Shown here: piece after piece, positions 17,558 to 27,446 of the stretch
Position numbering within the stretch: position 1 is the first letter of the stretch
How the letters are laid out: every line of letters begins with the position of its first letter
Source of the DNA: Bacillota bacterium
GTDB lineage: Bacteria; Bacillota; Clostridia; Clostridiales; Clostridiaceae
Direction of reading: 5' to 3'
DNA: 51,613 nt
NCBI GenBank assembly: GCA_021781655.1
Contig: JAJXWJ010000018.1
Location: 1-51,613, forward strand
The notes under the pieces: generated by a model
The model's database searches: none
What the model saw: the letters and a program-made list of their open reading frames with translations, nothing else
Told to the model about the DNA's origin: nothing
Made by a program: the position numbers and the translations under genes

Positions 17558-20068
17558 ATGGACAATACTAACAATGGCTTAAGCGGATTTTCATTAAGTG
17601 ATTTTACAATAAATAAAGATAATGAAGACTTTTATAGTGCAATAAAAAACAAAAATACTTTTTTAATGCAATGCAAAAATCCATTAGAAGATATTACCCT
17701 TACTATTGCAGAAAGAAAAAATACAGCTTCAAATGATAAAGTTCCAATAGTAGGCTATCTTTATAGTGGCTTTGATGAAAAAATAAATTATTTAAATACT
17801 TTGGAAAAGCTGCATAATAAATTTTTAGAGCTCAGTAATTTATATTTATGTTTTCAAAATGGAATACCTATTTTAGCTGACGAAGAAATAACTAAAGAAG
17901 TTTCTAAGCTACTTATAGGAACGAACTCTAATGTTGACTCAAATTTAATAGCAATTGTAACAAATAAAAGTGAACTGTACAATATTACAAATAAAAAGGA
18001 TATAAACTTATCTATTAAGGAAGCTTTTACTTTAATTATAAATAAATATGTAAAAAATGAAGTAGGAGTTAATACAAGTAAATTTAAAAATTTTGTTATA
18101 AAAATTCTTTCTTGGTGCAAGGAATATATAAAACAAATATATATAAGTGAAATATCAGACTATAATCCAAAATGCATTTATTATGGAAGCATAAAAAAGC
18201 ATGAAAGTTATTTTATAATGCTTTTAAATATGGTTGGTGCAGATATTTTAATAGTGGAGCCTTCTGGGCAGTCTGAATGGAGAAACATAGATAAAGATGG
18301 CAAACTGTTAGCTATATTTGAAGGAAAGTTTAAAGAAAATATAAAGGAAAATCCTTTTGGAAAAGCAAAACAAGAAGCAGCAACTACAGCTGTTAAGGAG
18401 GAAAAGGCTCCCCCAAAAATATTAGTAAACTCTCAAGGAATGCTTGCAATTAATTTAAAAAGATCACTTGATATTTTTAAGGATATAAAACTTAAGGTTA
18501 CTGACAGGGGAGGACTAATAGAAGGAAAAAGTCCTATAGTTCCAATATATTTTTATAGATATATAGGAATGGAGCAAAGTGAATTCACAGAGATTGAATA
18601 TAATAATAAAATTTATTTGTTAGATAAAGAATTAGAAGGTAGTGGTTGTAATTATTTAAAATTCACAGGCCTTATTGAACCGCCTAAAAATGAAGAAGTT
18701 CAACAAATTGCTAATGGAATCTCAAATATATTTGACAAGCTAAAAACTTTAGATTTGAATATTATATTTAATGATGTGATAAATTACAAGCTTTTACCGC
18801 AATATTATAATAAAAGTGTTAATAATAGTATACAATTTGCATTTAGAGAAATGTTTACAATTTATTCAAAAAAAGAAAATACAAATTTAACAAAAGCAAA
18901 AAACTTTCTTGCTAAACTTGTTGTATGGATTAATAGATATTCCAAAACTTTACTGAAAAATATTCCTCAAGATGGATTTCTAATTTATAATCCTAAAATA
19001 TTATATTTTGGTGAAATTAAAAGTGCTGAAGTGTATTTATTAATATTTTTTTCACTTATAGGATGTGACGTTTTATATATTAATAGCGATTATAACGGAG
19101 ATGACATATTTCGTAGTATAGATAGTAATGAAACTTATACTATGGTGCAAAAAAATGATATTAACGCTAACTTAGGTTACTTTCCACAGGAAGAGAAGCT
19201 AGTTAGAAAAGCCACGGTAGCATATGAAGCATCAGGAAAGGTAGAGGAGCTTTTATTTACTCCAGATTCAGGTATCTACAAGCCTTGGCAATTTGAAAGT
19301 TATAATGCACTTCCAATCACTTTGAAGACAACCTTTGAGGAAATAGCAATACTTTGGGAAGAAGAGGCTAGAGTAAGACCAGATTTTAAAATAGCTAATA
19401 ACACCGTATATGTACCAAATATTTTTGCAAAAATAAATGGGACTCATGAAGATTTAGAAAGATATTGGGAGTTTACTGCTAGGCTTAGAAATTCAGCTAA
19501 TACAGTATTTATTGATAAGATACCTTTTTCAACACTAAATTACACGAGAGAAGAAATGTTTTCTTTAGCGTATGTTCTAAATAAAGATGGATATGTAGAT
19601 AAAGAAAAAATAATGACAACTAGCTTTTATAAATATTCTTATTTAAGAAAGAGTACTCAAAATTTGATTATTGAAAAAATAAATGAACTTATAAAATGTG
19701 ATTTTTTTATAAATGCAGTAGACAATAAGTTCAAATTAAAAATTATTTTTACTGCTTTAAACTTAAATGAAAATATAATTAAGCTAGTGCAAAATTTTGA
19801 TTTTCCATTTAATATTCCAAAGGTTGTGATATATGCAAATGATAGAACAGAATTTAGTGAAGAAGATATAATAACAATATTATTATTAAATCTTCTTTGT
19901 ATGGATGTTATTATTTTAACGCCTACAGGTTACAATAATATTGAAAATAGTATAAAAGCTTATGCCTTTGATACACATAATCTTCCAACTTATAAATTAG
20001 ATCTTACCTTTAAAAGTGGAGCTGTAAAAAAAGAAGTTAAGTCGATTTTTTCAAAAATATTTAAATAG
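17558..20068 (+). CDS. YceG-like protein of the Ter stress operon
   Basis: This is an 836-aa cytoplasmic protein resembling Bacillus YceG, a component of Ter-linked stress operons with no known activity. Three related segments can be seen. Two start with NPK(C/I)(I/L)Y(Y/F)G.IK..E.Y (near residues 205 and 480) and run into a hydrophobic strand plus a (G)(A/C)D(I/V)L motif. A more diverged third is near residue 745 (PKVVIYANDRTEFSEEDI). This suggests an internally repeated Rossmann-like architecture. A low-complexity alanine/lysine linker lies near residues 265-290. It begins the operon and is 19 bp upstream of the TelA gene, the same pairing as yceG-yceH in Bacillus. Confidence 0.8.
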   Translation: MDNTNNGLSGFSLSDFTINKDNEDFYSAIKNKNTFLMQCKNPLEDITLTIAERKNTASNDKVPIVGYLYSGFDEKINYLNTLEKLHNKFLELSNLYLCFQNGIPILADEEITKEVSKLLIGTNSNVDSNLIAIVTNKSELYNITNKKDINLSIKEAFTLIINKYVKNEVGVNTSKFKNFVIKILSWCKEYIKQIYISEISDYNPKCIYYGSIKKHESYFIMLLNMVGADILIVEPSGQSEWRNIDKDGKLLAIFEGKFKENIKENPFGKAKQEAATTAVKEEKAPPKILVNSQGMLAINLKRSLDIFKDIKLKVTDRGGLIEGKSPIVPIYFYRYIGMEQSEFTEIEYNNKIYLLDKELEGSGCNYLKFTGLIEPPKNEEVQQIANGISNIFDKLKTLDLNIIFNDVINYKLLPQYYNKSVNNSIQFAFREMFTIYSKKENTNLTKAKNFLAKLVVWINRYSKTLLKNIPQDGFLIYNPKILYFGEIKSAEVYLLIFFSLIGCDVLYINSDYNGDDIFRSIDSNETYTMVQKNDINANLGYFPQEEKLVRKATVAYEASGKVEELLFTPDSGIYKPWQFESYNALPITLKTTFEEIAILWEEEARVRPDFKIANNTVYVPNIFAKINGTHEDLERYWEFTARLRNSANTVFIDKIPFSTLNYTREEMFSLAYVLNKDGYVDKEKIMTTSFYKYSYLRKSTQNLIIEKINELIKCDFFINAVDNKFKLKIIFTALNLNENIIKLVQNFDFPFNIPKVVIYANDRTEFSEEDIITILLLNLLCMDVIILTPTGYNNIENSIKAYAFDTHNLPTYKLDLTFKSGAVKKEVKSIFSKIFK

Positions 20069-20087
20069 AATTTAGGGGGAAATAGTA

Positions 20088-21230
20088 ATGGATATTGGAA
20101 ATAATATAAATCTTGGAAATAGTATGGATATGACAAATACAGTAGGAAATGAAGTTGTGATGCCAAGCTTTGACTTAGAAGCACAAAAACAAGAAATAGC
20201 AGCAAAAATAAAAAATTCTCCAGAGGTGCAAAACATAGTAAGGCAAATAGATATTTCAGATCCTAATTCAATATTAACCTTCGGCAAACAGGCTACCGAG
20301 GAAATGTCGACTACAGCAGATAAGTTGTTGCATCAAATGGAAATAAGCAAGGTTGAGGATTCTGGTCAGATGCTTATGCAGTTAAAGAAGATAATGGATA
20401 AATTCGATATAAAGGAGCTTGAAGGAGAGGAAAAGCAAGGATTTATAAGCAAATTATTTAATTCTACAAAAAATTCTCTAGAAGCTTTATTTAAAAAATA
20501 TCATACTATGGGGGATGAAGTAGATAAAATCTTTGTTACAATCAAGCAATATGAGTCCGAAATACACAAGGTAAATAAAAATCTTGATGAAATGTTTATT
20601 GGAAATGTGGAATGCTATGAGCAGCTGGAGAAATATATATACGCTGGAGAATTAGCTATAGAGCATATTAATAAAAATATGCTTCCCGAGCTTCAAACTA
20701 AAGCTGTAGAAGGCGATGAGATGGATAAGCTAAATTTAGAAAATATGAATAGAGTTTTAGAGATGCTAGATCAAAGAGTTCATGATTTAAAGCTTGCAGA
20801 ACATGTTGCCCTTCAGGGAATGCCAGATATAAAAACTATGCAATATAGTAATTTTAGTTTGATAAGAAAAATTAATTCTGCTTTCATAATAACGCTTCCA
20901 GTATTTAAGCAGTGCTTAGTTAAGACAATTATGCTAAAGAGACAAAAGGTACAGGCAAAAAGCCTCTCTGCTTTGGATGAAACTACCAATGAACTTTTGC
21001 TTAGAAATGCAAATACTACTGCTATGCAAAATAAAGAAATAGCTAAACTATCCTCTGGAAGCTCTATTGAAATTGAGACTTTAGAAAAAACTTGGCAAAC
21101 AATTGTAAGTGGTATAGAAGAAACTAAGAGAATACAGGAAGAAGCAAAACAAAAAAGAATAGATAGTAACAAGAGATTAGAGGTTTTAAAAGAGGATTAT
21201 GAAAAAAAGAGATATTTAAATCAAATGTAA
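20088..21230 (+). CDS. TelA-family toxic-anion resistance protein
   Basis: This is a 380-aa soluble, almost wholly helical protein of the TelA/KlaA family (Bacillus YceH). Family signs include the SPEVQNIVRQIDISDPNSIL start and the F...L......GYEQLEKYI-type central helix (here ECYEQLEKYIYAGELAIEHI). A late stretch FSLIRKINSAFIITLPVFKQC precedes a long C-terminal coiled coil. Members contribute to resistance to tellurite, phage and colicins, by an unknown mechanism. It directly follows the YceG-like gene, and a 111-bp gap with a TATAAT at 21269-21274 separates it from the first TerD gene, where an internal promoter is possible. Confidence 0.92.
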   Translation: MDIGNNINLGNSMDMTNTVGNEVVMPSFDLEAQKQEIAAKIKNSPEVQNIVRQIDISDPNSILTFGKQATEEMSTTADKLLHQMEISKVEDSGQMLMQLKKIMDKFDIKELEGEEKQGFISKLFNSTKNSLEALFKKYHTMGDEVDKIFVTIKQYESEIHKVNKNLDEMFIGNVECYEQLEKYIYAGELAIEHINKNMLPELQTKAVEGDEMDKLNLENMNRVLEMLDQRVHDLKLAEHVALQGMPDIKTMQYSNFSLIRKINSAFIITLPVFKQCLVKTIMLKRQKVQAKSLSALDETTNELLLRNANTTAMQNKEIAKLSSGSSIEIETLEKTWQTIVSGIEETKRIQEEAKQKRIDSNKRLEVLKEDYEKKRYLNQM

Positions 21231-21341
21231 GTTAACAATGAAAAACTAGGTTTATAACTTAAAAAGTGTATAATATGGCTAATTGCTATATAAAAATAAA
21301 AACAAAAGTTTAAAATATATATTTATTGGGAGGTAATTATT

Positions 21342-21917
21342 ATGAGTATAGTATTAACAAAAGGTCAAAAAATCGATTTAACAAAGGGCGGTACATTAAA
21401 AAAGGTATTTGTAGGTTTAGGTTGGGATACAAATAAGTATGATGGAGGATATGATTTTGATTTAGATGCTTCTGTTTTCTGTTGTGGTGAAGATGGAAAA
21501 GCACATAAAGATACAGATTTTGTGTTTTATAATAATTTAAAGCATCCATCTGGAGCTATCGAGCATTTAGGAGATAACCTAACTGGAGGTGGAGATGGAG
21601 ATGACGAGCAAGTATTAATTGACCTAAAGGCAATTCCTAGTGAAATACATAAAATCGCCTTTGCTGTAACTATATATGAAGCTGATGAAAGAAAACAAAA
21701 CTTTGGTCAGGTTTCAAATGCTTTCGTTAGAGTAGTTAATTCAGAAAATAATGAAGAGCTTTTAAGATACGACTTAGGAGAAGATTTCTCTATTGAAACA
21801 GCTGTAGTAGTAGCAGAAATATATAGAAGCGGCAGTGAATGGAAATTTAATGCAATAGGAAGTGGCTTCCAAGGTGGTCTTGCTGCACTTTGCAAAAACT
21901 TTGGATTAAATGTTTAA
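21342..21917 (+). CDS. terD: TerD-family calcium-binding stress protein (copy 1)
   Basis: This 191-aa protein is a canonical TerD/TerE. It begins with [11 protein letters not shown], has the FDLDAS segment and the calcium-binding [13 protein letters not shown] loop, and ends with [19 protein letters not shown]. TerD folds as a beta sandwich that binds two calcium ions and gathers at the membrane with TerC. It is closely related to the copy at 26851-27429 (the last 75 residues are nearly identical), pointing to duplication within the operon. A GGGAGG ribosome site precedes the ATG. Confidence 0.95.
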   Translation: MSIVLTKGQKIDLTKGGTLKKVFVGLGWDTNKYDGGYDFDLDASVFCCGEDGKAHKDTDFVFYNNLKHPSGAIEHLGDNLTGGGDGDDEQVLIDLKAIPSEIHKIAFAVTIYEADERKQNFGQVSNAFVRVVNSENNEELLRYDLGEDFSIETAVVVAEIYRSGSEWKFNAIGSGFQGGLAALCKNFGLNV

Positions 21918-21940
21918 AATAAAAATGGGAGAGAATATAT

Positions 21941-22543
21941 ATGGCTATAATATTAGAAAAGGGTAAGAAGATTAATTTAACTAAAAAATCCCCAGTGCTT
22001 GGTAAAATAAATGTTAATTTAAACTGGAATCAAGGTAATCAAAGTAAAGGCTTTTTTTCTAGTCTTTTTGCAGCAAGCAGTGCAGTGGATTTAGATTTAG
22101 GCTGTTTATTTGAATTAAAGAATGGAAAAAAAGGTGCAGTACAAGCACTAGGAAATAGTTTTGGAAACTTTACAGAGGAGCCATTTATGTATCTTGATGG
22201 AGATGATAGAACAGGTGAATCTCAAGGTGGAGAAAATATATTTATAAATGGTGACTTAATTAAAAATATAAAAAGAATTTTAGTTTATACTTTTATTTAC
22301 CAGGGAGTTGCAAACTGGAGCGAGGTAGATGGAGTAGTAACTATAAAAAGACCTTTAGAAGAAGATATAGTAATAAAAATGGATGAGCATAGAAACGGCG
22401 TAAATATGTGTGCTTTAATAATGCTTGAAAATATGAATGATGAAACTTTTTCAGTGGAAAAACTAGTTCAATATTTTCATGGTCATGAAGAGATGGATAA
22501 ACAATATAATTGGGGTTTAAAATGGGTAGCTGGAAGAAAATAA
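21941..22543 (+). CDS. Divergent TerD-family protein (copy 2)
   Basis: This is a 200-aa TerD-fold protein that departs from the canonical copies. It keeps the N-terminal KGKKINLTKKSP strand and a reduced acidic loop (YLDGDDRTGESQGGE). The ionic and C-terminal motifs differ, and the end lacks [21 protein letters not shown] insertion follows the first strands; the other divergent copy (27447-28058) carries the same insertion. It lies 23 bp after copy 1. It may form mixed complexes with the canonical TerD rather than bind calcium in the same way; that is inference. It also resembles the TerA/TerF-like branch in proportions. Confidence 0.82.
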   Translation: MAIILEKGKKINLTKKSPVLGKINVNLNWNQGNQSKGFFSSLFAASSAVDLDLGCLFELKNGKKGAVQALGNSFGNFTEEPFMYLDGDDRTGESQGGENIFINGDLIKNIKRILVYTFIYQGVANWSEVDGVVTIKRPLEEDIVIKMDEHRNGVNMCALIMLENMNDETFSVEKLVQYFHGHEEMDKQYNWGLKWVAGRK

Positions 22544-22579
22544 TATATTTTGATGCGGTAAGAAAGGGGTTTTTAAGCA

Positions 22580-23674
22580 TTGAGATATTTTGATTATTTA
22601 GACGAAGCTAGACAAAGTGAAATTTTTTTTAGTACACCTAAAGAGTTTAACAAGTTAGCACCAAGAGAAGCATTAAGCTACTCTCTTGGTGCCCTTCTTT
22701 ATATACCTGCAGTAAGGGAAAATATGCTTGGATTATTAGTGGAAGATAAGCTAAAAGAAGTTAAGGCTGTAGTAATATGCTTAGAAGATTCCGCTGGAAA
22801 TAAGGGAGAGGAAAAAGCTAAAGATAATCTGGTCACTCTTCTTAAAAAGTATGATGAGAGGCTACAAAATAGTGATTTAAAAGAGGAAGACTTACCTTTG
22901 ATTTTTATAAGGCCAAAGGGCTATAAACATATGACAAAGCTATTACCATACATAGAGAAATATTTATATATATTGACAGGGATATGCATCCCAAAGGCAA
23001 AGCTTGAGCAGTTAAAAAAATTCATTATTTTAAATGAACAGCTTAAATTAAAAAAAATCAATTTATATTTGATGCCAATAATTGAAACTAAGGATTATGT
23101 ATATTTTGAAAAGACAAATAAGGCTTTAGAGAAACTAGCTCTATTAATAGCTAAAAACAAAGAACAATTTTTAAACATAAGAATGGGCATGACCGACATC
23201 TTAGGCTTATATGGACTTAGAAGAGTAAAGGGTTTCACCATTTACGATAATTTGCTCTTTACTAGCTTTGCACCAAAGGTTACTAATATTATGAATAGAA
23301 AAGAAATTGATATTCCAGTAAGTGGTGCGGTTTTTGAACATTTTGATTTTCAGGATAAGGTAATAAGGACAACCTTTATTAAGGAAATACTACTAGATAA
23401 ATATAATGGTATTATGGGCAAGACTGTTATACACCCAAAGCAAGTTAATATAGTAGCTGCATTGCAAGTAATTAACTATGAAGATTACATAGATGCAAAG
23501 GCTATAATGAAAAATTATGATGGAATATATGGAACTATAAAAAGTTACTCAGGAGATAGGATGAACGAAATAAATCCACATTTAAACTGGGCAAAAAAAA
23601 TAATTTTTTTAGCGGATATATATGGAGTTTTCAATAAAGGAGTAGATTATAATGAACTTCTTAAAGGAGAGTAA
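22580..23674 (+). CDS. Citrate-lyase-beta-like (HpcH/HpaI) enzyme of the Ter module
   Basis: This is a 364-aa TIM-barrel enzyme of the C-C bond lyase group. Family motifs visible are the YIPAVRENM segment, the acid pair in VVICLEDSAG, FIRPKGY near residue 115, LMPIIETKDYV near 170 and RMGMTDILGLYGLRR near 207. Relatives are magnesium-dependent and act on CoA thioesters or 2-keto acids. In Ter operons this enzyme is predicted to help build a nucleoside-like metabolite together with the two phosphoribosyltransferase-like proteins encoded next. The start is a TTG behind AAAGGGG. Its 3' end overlaps the following gene by 23 bases, indicating translational coupling. Confidence 0.85.
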   Translation: MRYFDYLDEARQSEIFFSTPKEFNKLAPREALSYSLGALLYIPAVRENMLGLLVEDKLKEVKAVVICLEDSAGNKGEEKAKDNLVTLLKKYDERLQNSDLKEEDLPLIFIRPKGYKHMTKLLPYIEKYLYILTGICIPKAKLEQLKKFIILNEQLKLKKINLYLMPIIETKDYVYFEKTNKALEKLALLIAKNKEQFLNIRMGMTDILGLYGLRRVKGFTIYDNLLFTSFAPKVTNIMNRKEIDIPVSGAVFEHFDFQDKVIRTTFIKEILLDKYNGIMGKTVIHPKQVNIVAALQVINYEDYIDAKAIMKNYDGIYGTIKSYSGDRMNEINPHLNWAKKIIFLADIYGVFNKGVDYNELLKGE

Positions 23675-24839
23675 GGAATTTAAGCTGGAAGCTTTAATCG
23701 AAGAAAATACTTTAAACTTAGATATAAATGAATTTTTAGAAGTAGCACTAAGAAATAACAGCAAAAGAGAATTCCTTTTTATAGCTAAGCTTCTTGGAAA
23801 ACATCTGGCTTGCAAACCAGAAAGGATGCAGGAGCTTGGGAAACTATTAGTATCTGCCTATTTGAAAAAATGTGATATAAGCTTAGGAAAGGGAGCTACA
23901 ATTATAGCTTTTGCTGAAACAGCTACTGCTCTTGGACATAGTTTTTTTGAAGCTTTTTGTGAGGATTCTGAATTTATTCATACTACAAGAGAAGAACTTG
24001 ATGGAATTAAAAGAATGGAGTTTATAGAAGAACATTCACATGCGGTAAACCACTATTTGTATTATGATAATTTAAAAAGCTTTAAAGAAAATGATACAGT
24101 AATTTTAATTGATGACGAGTTTACCACAGGAAAAACATGTTTAAATATAATTAATACTATAAATAAAATATACCCTAAAAAACGGTTCATATTGATATCT
24201 ATTTTAAATTGGATAAATCCTTTAGAGATTAAAAAATTTGAAAGTCTTAATTGTTCAATTCAATTTGTATATCTTTTTAAGGGAAACTTTCATTTTCTAA
24301 AATATAAAAGCATAGCAGAAAAAAATATAGTTATTAATGAAAAATGTAATTATAAAAATATTGATATAAAACATATTAAATTAAATTTTGGAGAGTACAT
24401 AGGAAGTAAAAAATATATAAAATATACTGGTAGATTTGGAATGGATAAAGCCAATCAAAAGGAACTAAATAATATTGTGGAAAGAGAAATATTAAAGCTT
24501 GAGCCAGTAAAGAAAAAAATTTTAGTGCTAGGTACAGAGGAATTTATGTATATTCCTATGCTATTTGCAAAAAAAATAAAAGGAGACGTATCTTATCATT
24601 CTACAACGAGAAGCCCTATAATTGCGTTTGAAGATAGCAAATATCCAATTAAAAACAAAAGGGAGATTACCAGTTATTTCAATGATGGTATTAAAAATTA
24701 TATTTACAATGTTAATGATACAGATTATGAAGAGGTGTTTGTTTTTCTTGAAATAGACAAGCCTTTTGATTACTCTGAAATTATAGGCTTGTTTAGTAAT
24801 TCCTTAGTAAAAAGACTAAATATTGTTCACTGCAGCTAA
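23652..24839 (+). CDS. Phosphoribosyltransferase-like protein with a TRSP domain
   Basis: This is a 395-aa two-domain protein. The N-terminal half carries a phosphoribosyltransferase PRPP loop, VILIDDEFTTGKT (about residues 153-165), and a GKGATIIAFAETATALGHS helix-loop. The C-terminal part carries the STTRSP element (about residue 317) that defines the TRSP domain found only in this gene context. The reaction is presumed to transfer a phosphoribosyl group or to cleave a nucleotide. The start codon sits inside the preceding gene behind ATAAAGGAG. It forms the core of the Ter biosynthetic module with the lyase-like enzyme before it and the second transferase-like protein after it. Confidence 0.85.
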   Translation: MNFLKESKEFKLEALIEENTLNLDINEFLEVALRNNSKREFLFIAKLLGKHLACKPERMQELGKLLVSAYLKKCDISLGKGATIIAFAETATALGHSFFEAFCEDSEFIHTTREELDGIKRMEFIEEHSHAVNHYLYYDNLKSFKENDTVILIDDEFTTGKTCLNIINTINKIYPKKRFILISILNWINPLEIKKFESLNCSIQFVYLFKGNFHFLKYKSIAEKNIVINEKCNYKNIDIKHIKLNFGEYIGSKKYIKYTGRFGMDKANQKELNNIVEREILKLEPVKKKILVLGTEEFMYIPMLFAKKIKGDVSYHSTTRSPIIAFEDSKYPIKNKREITSYFNDGIKNYIYNVNDTDYEEVFVFLEIDKPFDYSEIIGLFSNSLVKRLNIVHCS

Positions 24840-24860
24840 ATAATAAGGAGGTGAAAATTA

Positions 24861-25976
24861 ATGAGATTTCAGGTTAAAGCAAGTCCTGCTGTAAATTTTG
24901 GCAGTTATAGTGAAGCAGATGTAACGTTTTTGCTGAAGGACATATCAGCTTTTGTTGAAGAACAGGATAATGATTTTAGAGAAAGAGCAATTCAAGGTGG
25001 AAGGCATTATTCTGAAATGCTACCTATTGAATACGAGCCTAAAGAGGAGTATATGAATTTGTTCTACTCTTCTTTAGAAAAGGAAAAGTTGAAGCTAGCT
25101 TATGGAATAGCAATTCTTTCAGAAAAGATATTAAAGGCTAAAGGGAAAAGGTTGGTTTTAGTATCTCTTGCTAGAGCAGGAACGCCAATTGGAATATTAA
25201 TAAAAAGATACATAAAATACGCATATGATTTGGATTTACCTCATTACACCATATCTATAATTAAAGATAAGGGTATAGATGAAAATGCAATCAAATACAT
25301 ATTGGAAGAGCATCACAAAAGTGCAATTCAGTTCATCGATGGTTGGACAGGTAAAGGAACAATAAAGGCAGTTTTACATGAAGCGTTGCTAGATTTTTAT
25401 AATAAATATGGAATAAAGCTTTGTGACAGCTTGGCTGTTTTAGCAGATCCAGCAGGAATAGCACAATTATATGGATTAAGAGAAGATTTTTTAATACCAA
25501 GTGCATGCCTAAATTCAACGGTATCAGGTCTTGTAAGCCGCACGATGGTTAGAGGTGATATTATAAACAAGGAAGATTTTCACGGAGCAAAATATTATAA
25601 AGGTTTAGAAAAGGCAGACGTATCTAATATATTTTTACATAAGATAAGTGAAAATTTTCAAGAGGTAAGTATAGCGGCTAAAAATGCATTAATAGACTGG
25701 ACAAGTGATGATGTCCAAAATTTAGGCGTGAAGGATATAGCTATGATAAAAAAATTATATAGCATAGATAATGAAAACTTTATTAAACCTGGTATAGGGG
25801 AAACTACCAGGGTACTTTTAAGAAGAGTTCCATATAAAATAATAGTTAGAGATAAAACAGCTGCTAAAATCAAACACATAGTGTTATTAGCAAAAGATAA
25901 GGGGGTACCTGTTGAAGAGGCTGCTTTAAAAGTATATAATTGCGTTGGAATTATAAAAAATTTGAAGGAGTTATAA
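24861..25976 (+). CDS. Phosphoribosyltransferase/StiP-like protein with a C-terminal PELOTA-type domain
   Basis: This is a 371-aa protein. Its first 270 residues match the StiP-like/PRTase family of Ter operons: FRERAIQGGRHYSEMLP near residue 40, LVSLARAGTPIGIL near 98, IKDKGIDENAI near 134 and FIDGWTGKGTI near 157. The last 60 residues (RRVPYKIIVRDKTAAKIKHIVLLA...) resemble the PELOTA RNA-binding fold. The combination suggests recognition of an RNA or nucleotide substrate. Some databases call this family a cysteine protease; a phosphoribosyltransferase-like role fits the operon better. An AAGGAGGTG ribosome site precedes the ATG, and the next gene starts six bases after its stop codon. Confidence 0.82.
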   Translation: MRFQVKASPAVNFGSYSEADVTFLLKDISAFVEEQDNDFRERAIQGGRHYSEMLPIEYEPKEEYMNLFYSSLEKEKLKLAYGIAILSEKILKAKGKRLVLVSLARAGTPIGILIKRYIKYAYDLDLPHYTISIIKDKGIDENAIKYILEEHHKSAIQFIDGWTGKGTIKAVLHEALLDFYNKYGIKLCDSLAVLADPAGIAQLYGLREDFLIPSACLNSTVSGLVSRTMVRGDIINKEDFHGAKYYKGLEKADVSNIFLHKISENFQEVSIAAKNALIDWTSDDVQNLGVKDIAMIKKLYSIDNENFIKPGIGETTRVLLRRVPYKIIVRDKTAAKIKHIVLLAKDKGVPVEEAALKVYNCVGIIKNLKEL

Positions 25977-25981
25977 AGGTT

Positions 25982-26755
25982 ATGATGTTTTTTTCAGATT
26001 TAGATAAAACTATAATTCATTCGAAAAATAGTATTGGCGGTATTAATGAGGTTGTAGCTATTGAAAAATATAAGGGTGAAGATATTTCCTTCGTATCTTC
26101 AGAAATCATTTTAAGTTTACAGAGGCTATCAAAAAAAATGACCATAATTCCAGTAACTACAAGAACGGTAGAGCAGTATAAAAGAATTGAATTTGAAAGC
26201 TTTAATATTAATTTTCAGTGGGCAATAACTAATAATGGAGCATGTATTTTGCATCATGGACAACCATTAATAGAATGGGAAACAATAGTAAAAACAAAAA
26301 TTGAACAAAGTGAAAATTTCAATATTGTTTTCAGTGAATATAGTGATTATAAAAATGTTAAAGGAATACTAAGAACTAAAGCTGCAGAAGGTTTGTTTTT
26401 TTATTCCATTCTAGACAAAGAAAAATTTGATGTAACTGGCATTAAGAAATTTATTGATTATATAGAAGCTGTAGGCTGGAAATACTACTTTAGTGGAAGA
26501 AAGCTTTATTTTATTCCTGAAGGTATAACAAAAGAAAGAGCAGTTGTTTTTATTATGGAAAAGATGGGTGAAAAAAATTTTATAGCCTCAGGAGATTCAT
26601 GGCTTGATATTAATATGCTGAATTATTCACAAAGAGCTTATGTTCCGAAACATGCGGATATAATAAATAAAATAACTAATAAAAATTTATATATTTCTAA
26701 AGGTCACGGAATAAAAGCTACTGAAGAAATTCTTAATAGTATATTATGTGTTTAG
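25982..26755 (+). CDS. HAD phosphatase of the Ter module
   Basis: This is a 257-aa HAD-superfamily hydrolase with a C2-type cap. Motif I is FFSDLDKTI at the very start, motif II is the PVTTRT stretch near residue 55, motif III is the lysine in EGITKERA, and motif IV is ASGDSWLDINML near residue 205. It resembles the sucrose-phosphatase-like HADs of Ter operons and would remove a phosphate from the module's product. I choose the ATG at 25982, because the longer frame beginning at 25940 would overlap the previous gene by 37 bases and GAAGGAG lies suitably upstream. A 95-bp gap follows before the second TerD pair. Confidence 0.85.
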   Translation: MMFFSDLDKTIIHSKNSIGGINEVVAIEKYKGEDISFVSSEIILSLQRLSKKMTIIPVTTRTVEQYKRIEFESFNINFQWAITNNGACILHHGQPLIEWETIVKTKIEQSENFNIVFSEYSDYKNVKGILRTKAAEGLFFYSILDKEKFDVTGIKKFIDYIEAVGWKYYFSGRKLYFIPEGITKERAVVFIMEKMGEKNFIASGDSWLDINMLNYSQRAYVPKHADIINKITNKNLYISKGHGIKATEEILNSILCV

Positions 26756-26850
26756 CTTTCAGAAATAACAATTTATGTTATTTGTATTGCAATTACTATT
26801 TCCCTGTAGTAAGATAATGACAAAAGATAAAGTAAGAAAGAAGGTAAATT

Positions 26851-27429
26851 ATGGCTGTTAATCTACAAAAAGGTCAAAAAATAGACCTTACAAAATCAAA
26901 TCCAGGTTTAAAAAAGGTTATGGTTGGTCTCGGTTGGGATGTAAACAAATATGATAGCGGATATGCTTTTGACTTAGATGCATCTGCCTTTCTTTTGAAC
27001 GATTTAGAAAAAGTAAGTGCTGATAGTGACTTTATATTTTATAATAATAAAAACCATCCATCTGGTGCAGTTACTCATATGGGCGACAACCTAACAGGAG
27101 CTGGTGATGGAGATGATGAGCAAATAAAAATAGATTTATCGGGAGTTCCTAGTAATATTACTAAAATAGATTTTACGGTTACAATAAATGAAGCAGAACA
27201 AAGGAAACAAAACTTTGGTCAAGTATCTAATTCTTTTATAAGGGTTTGTAATGAGGAAACAGGAGAGGAATTGATTAGATATGACCTTGGAGAAGATTTT
27301 AGTATAGAAACCTCTGTAGTTGTTGCCAGGTTATATAGAGACGGTAATGAGTGGAAGTTTAATGCAATAGGAAGCGGTTTTCAAGGAGGACTTGCTGCAC
27401 TTTGCAGAAATTACGGATTGGATGTTTAA
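26851..27429 (+). CDS. terD: TerD-family calcium-binding stress protein (copy 3)
   Basis: This is a 192-aa canonical TerD. It has [11 protein letters not shown] at the start, FDLDAS, the [13 protein letters not shown] calcium loop, the [10 protein letters not shown] stretch and the [12 protein letters not shown] end. All calcium-coordinating acidic residues of copy 1 are conserved. It begins the second half of the operon after a 95-bp gap and is followed at 17 bp by a divergent partner, repeating the canonical-plus-divergent arrangement of copies 1 and 2. The product is expected to be cytoplasmic, gathering at the membrane near TerC. Confidence 0.95.
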   Translation: MAVNLQKGQKIDLTKSNPGLKKVMVGLGWDVNKYDSGYAFDLDASAFLLNDLEKVSADSDFIFYNNKNHPSGAVTHMGDNLTGAGDGDDEQIKIDLSGVPSNITKIDFTVTINEAEQRKQNFGQVSNSFIRVCNEETGEELIRYDLGEDFSIETSVVVARLYRDGNEWKFNAIGSGFQGGLAALCRNYGLDV

Positions 27430-27446
27430 AGTGAGGGATAAAATAC

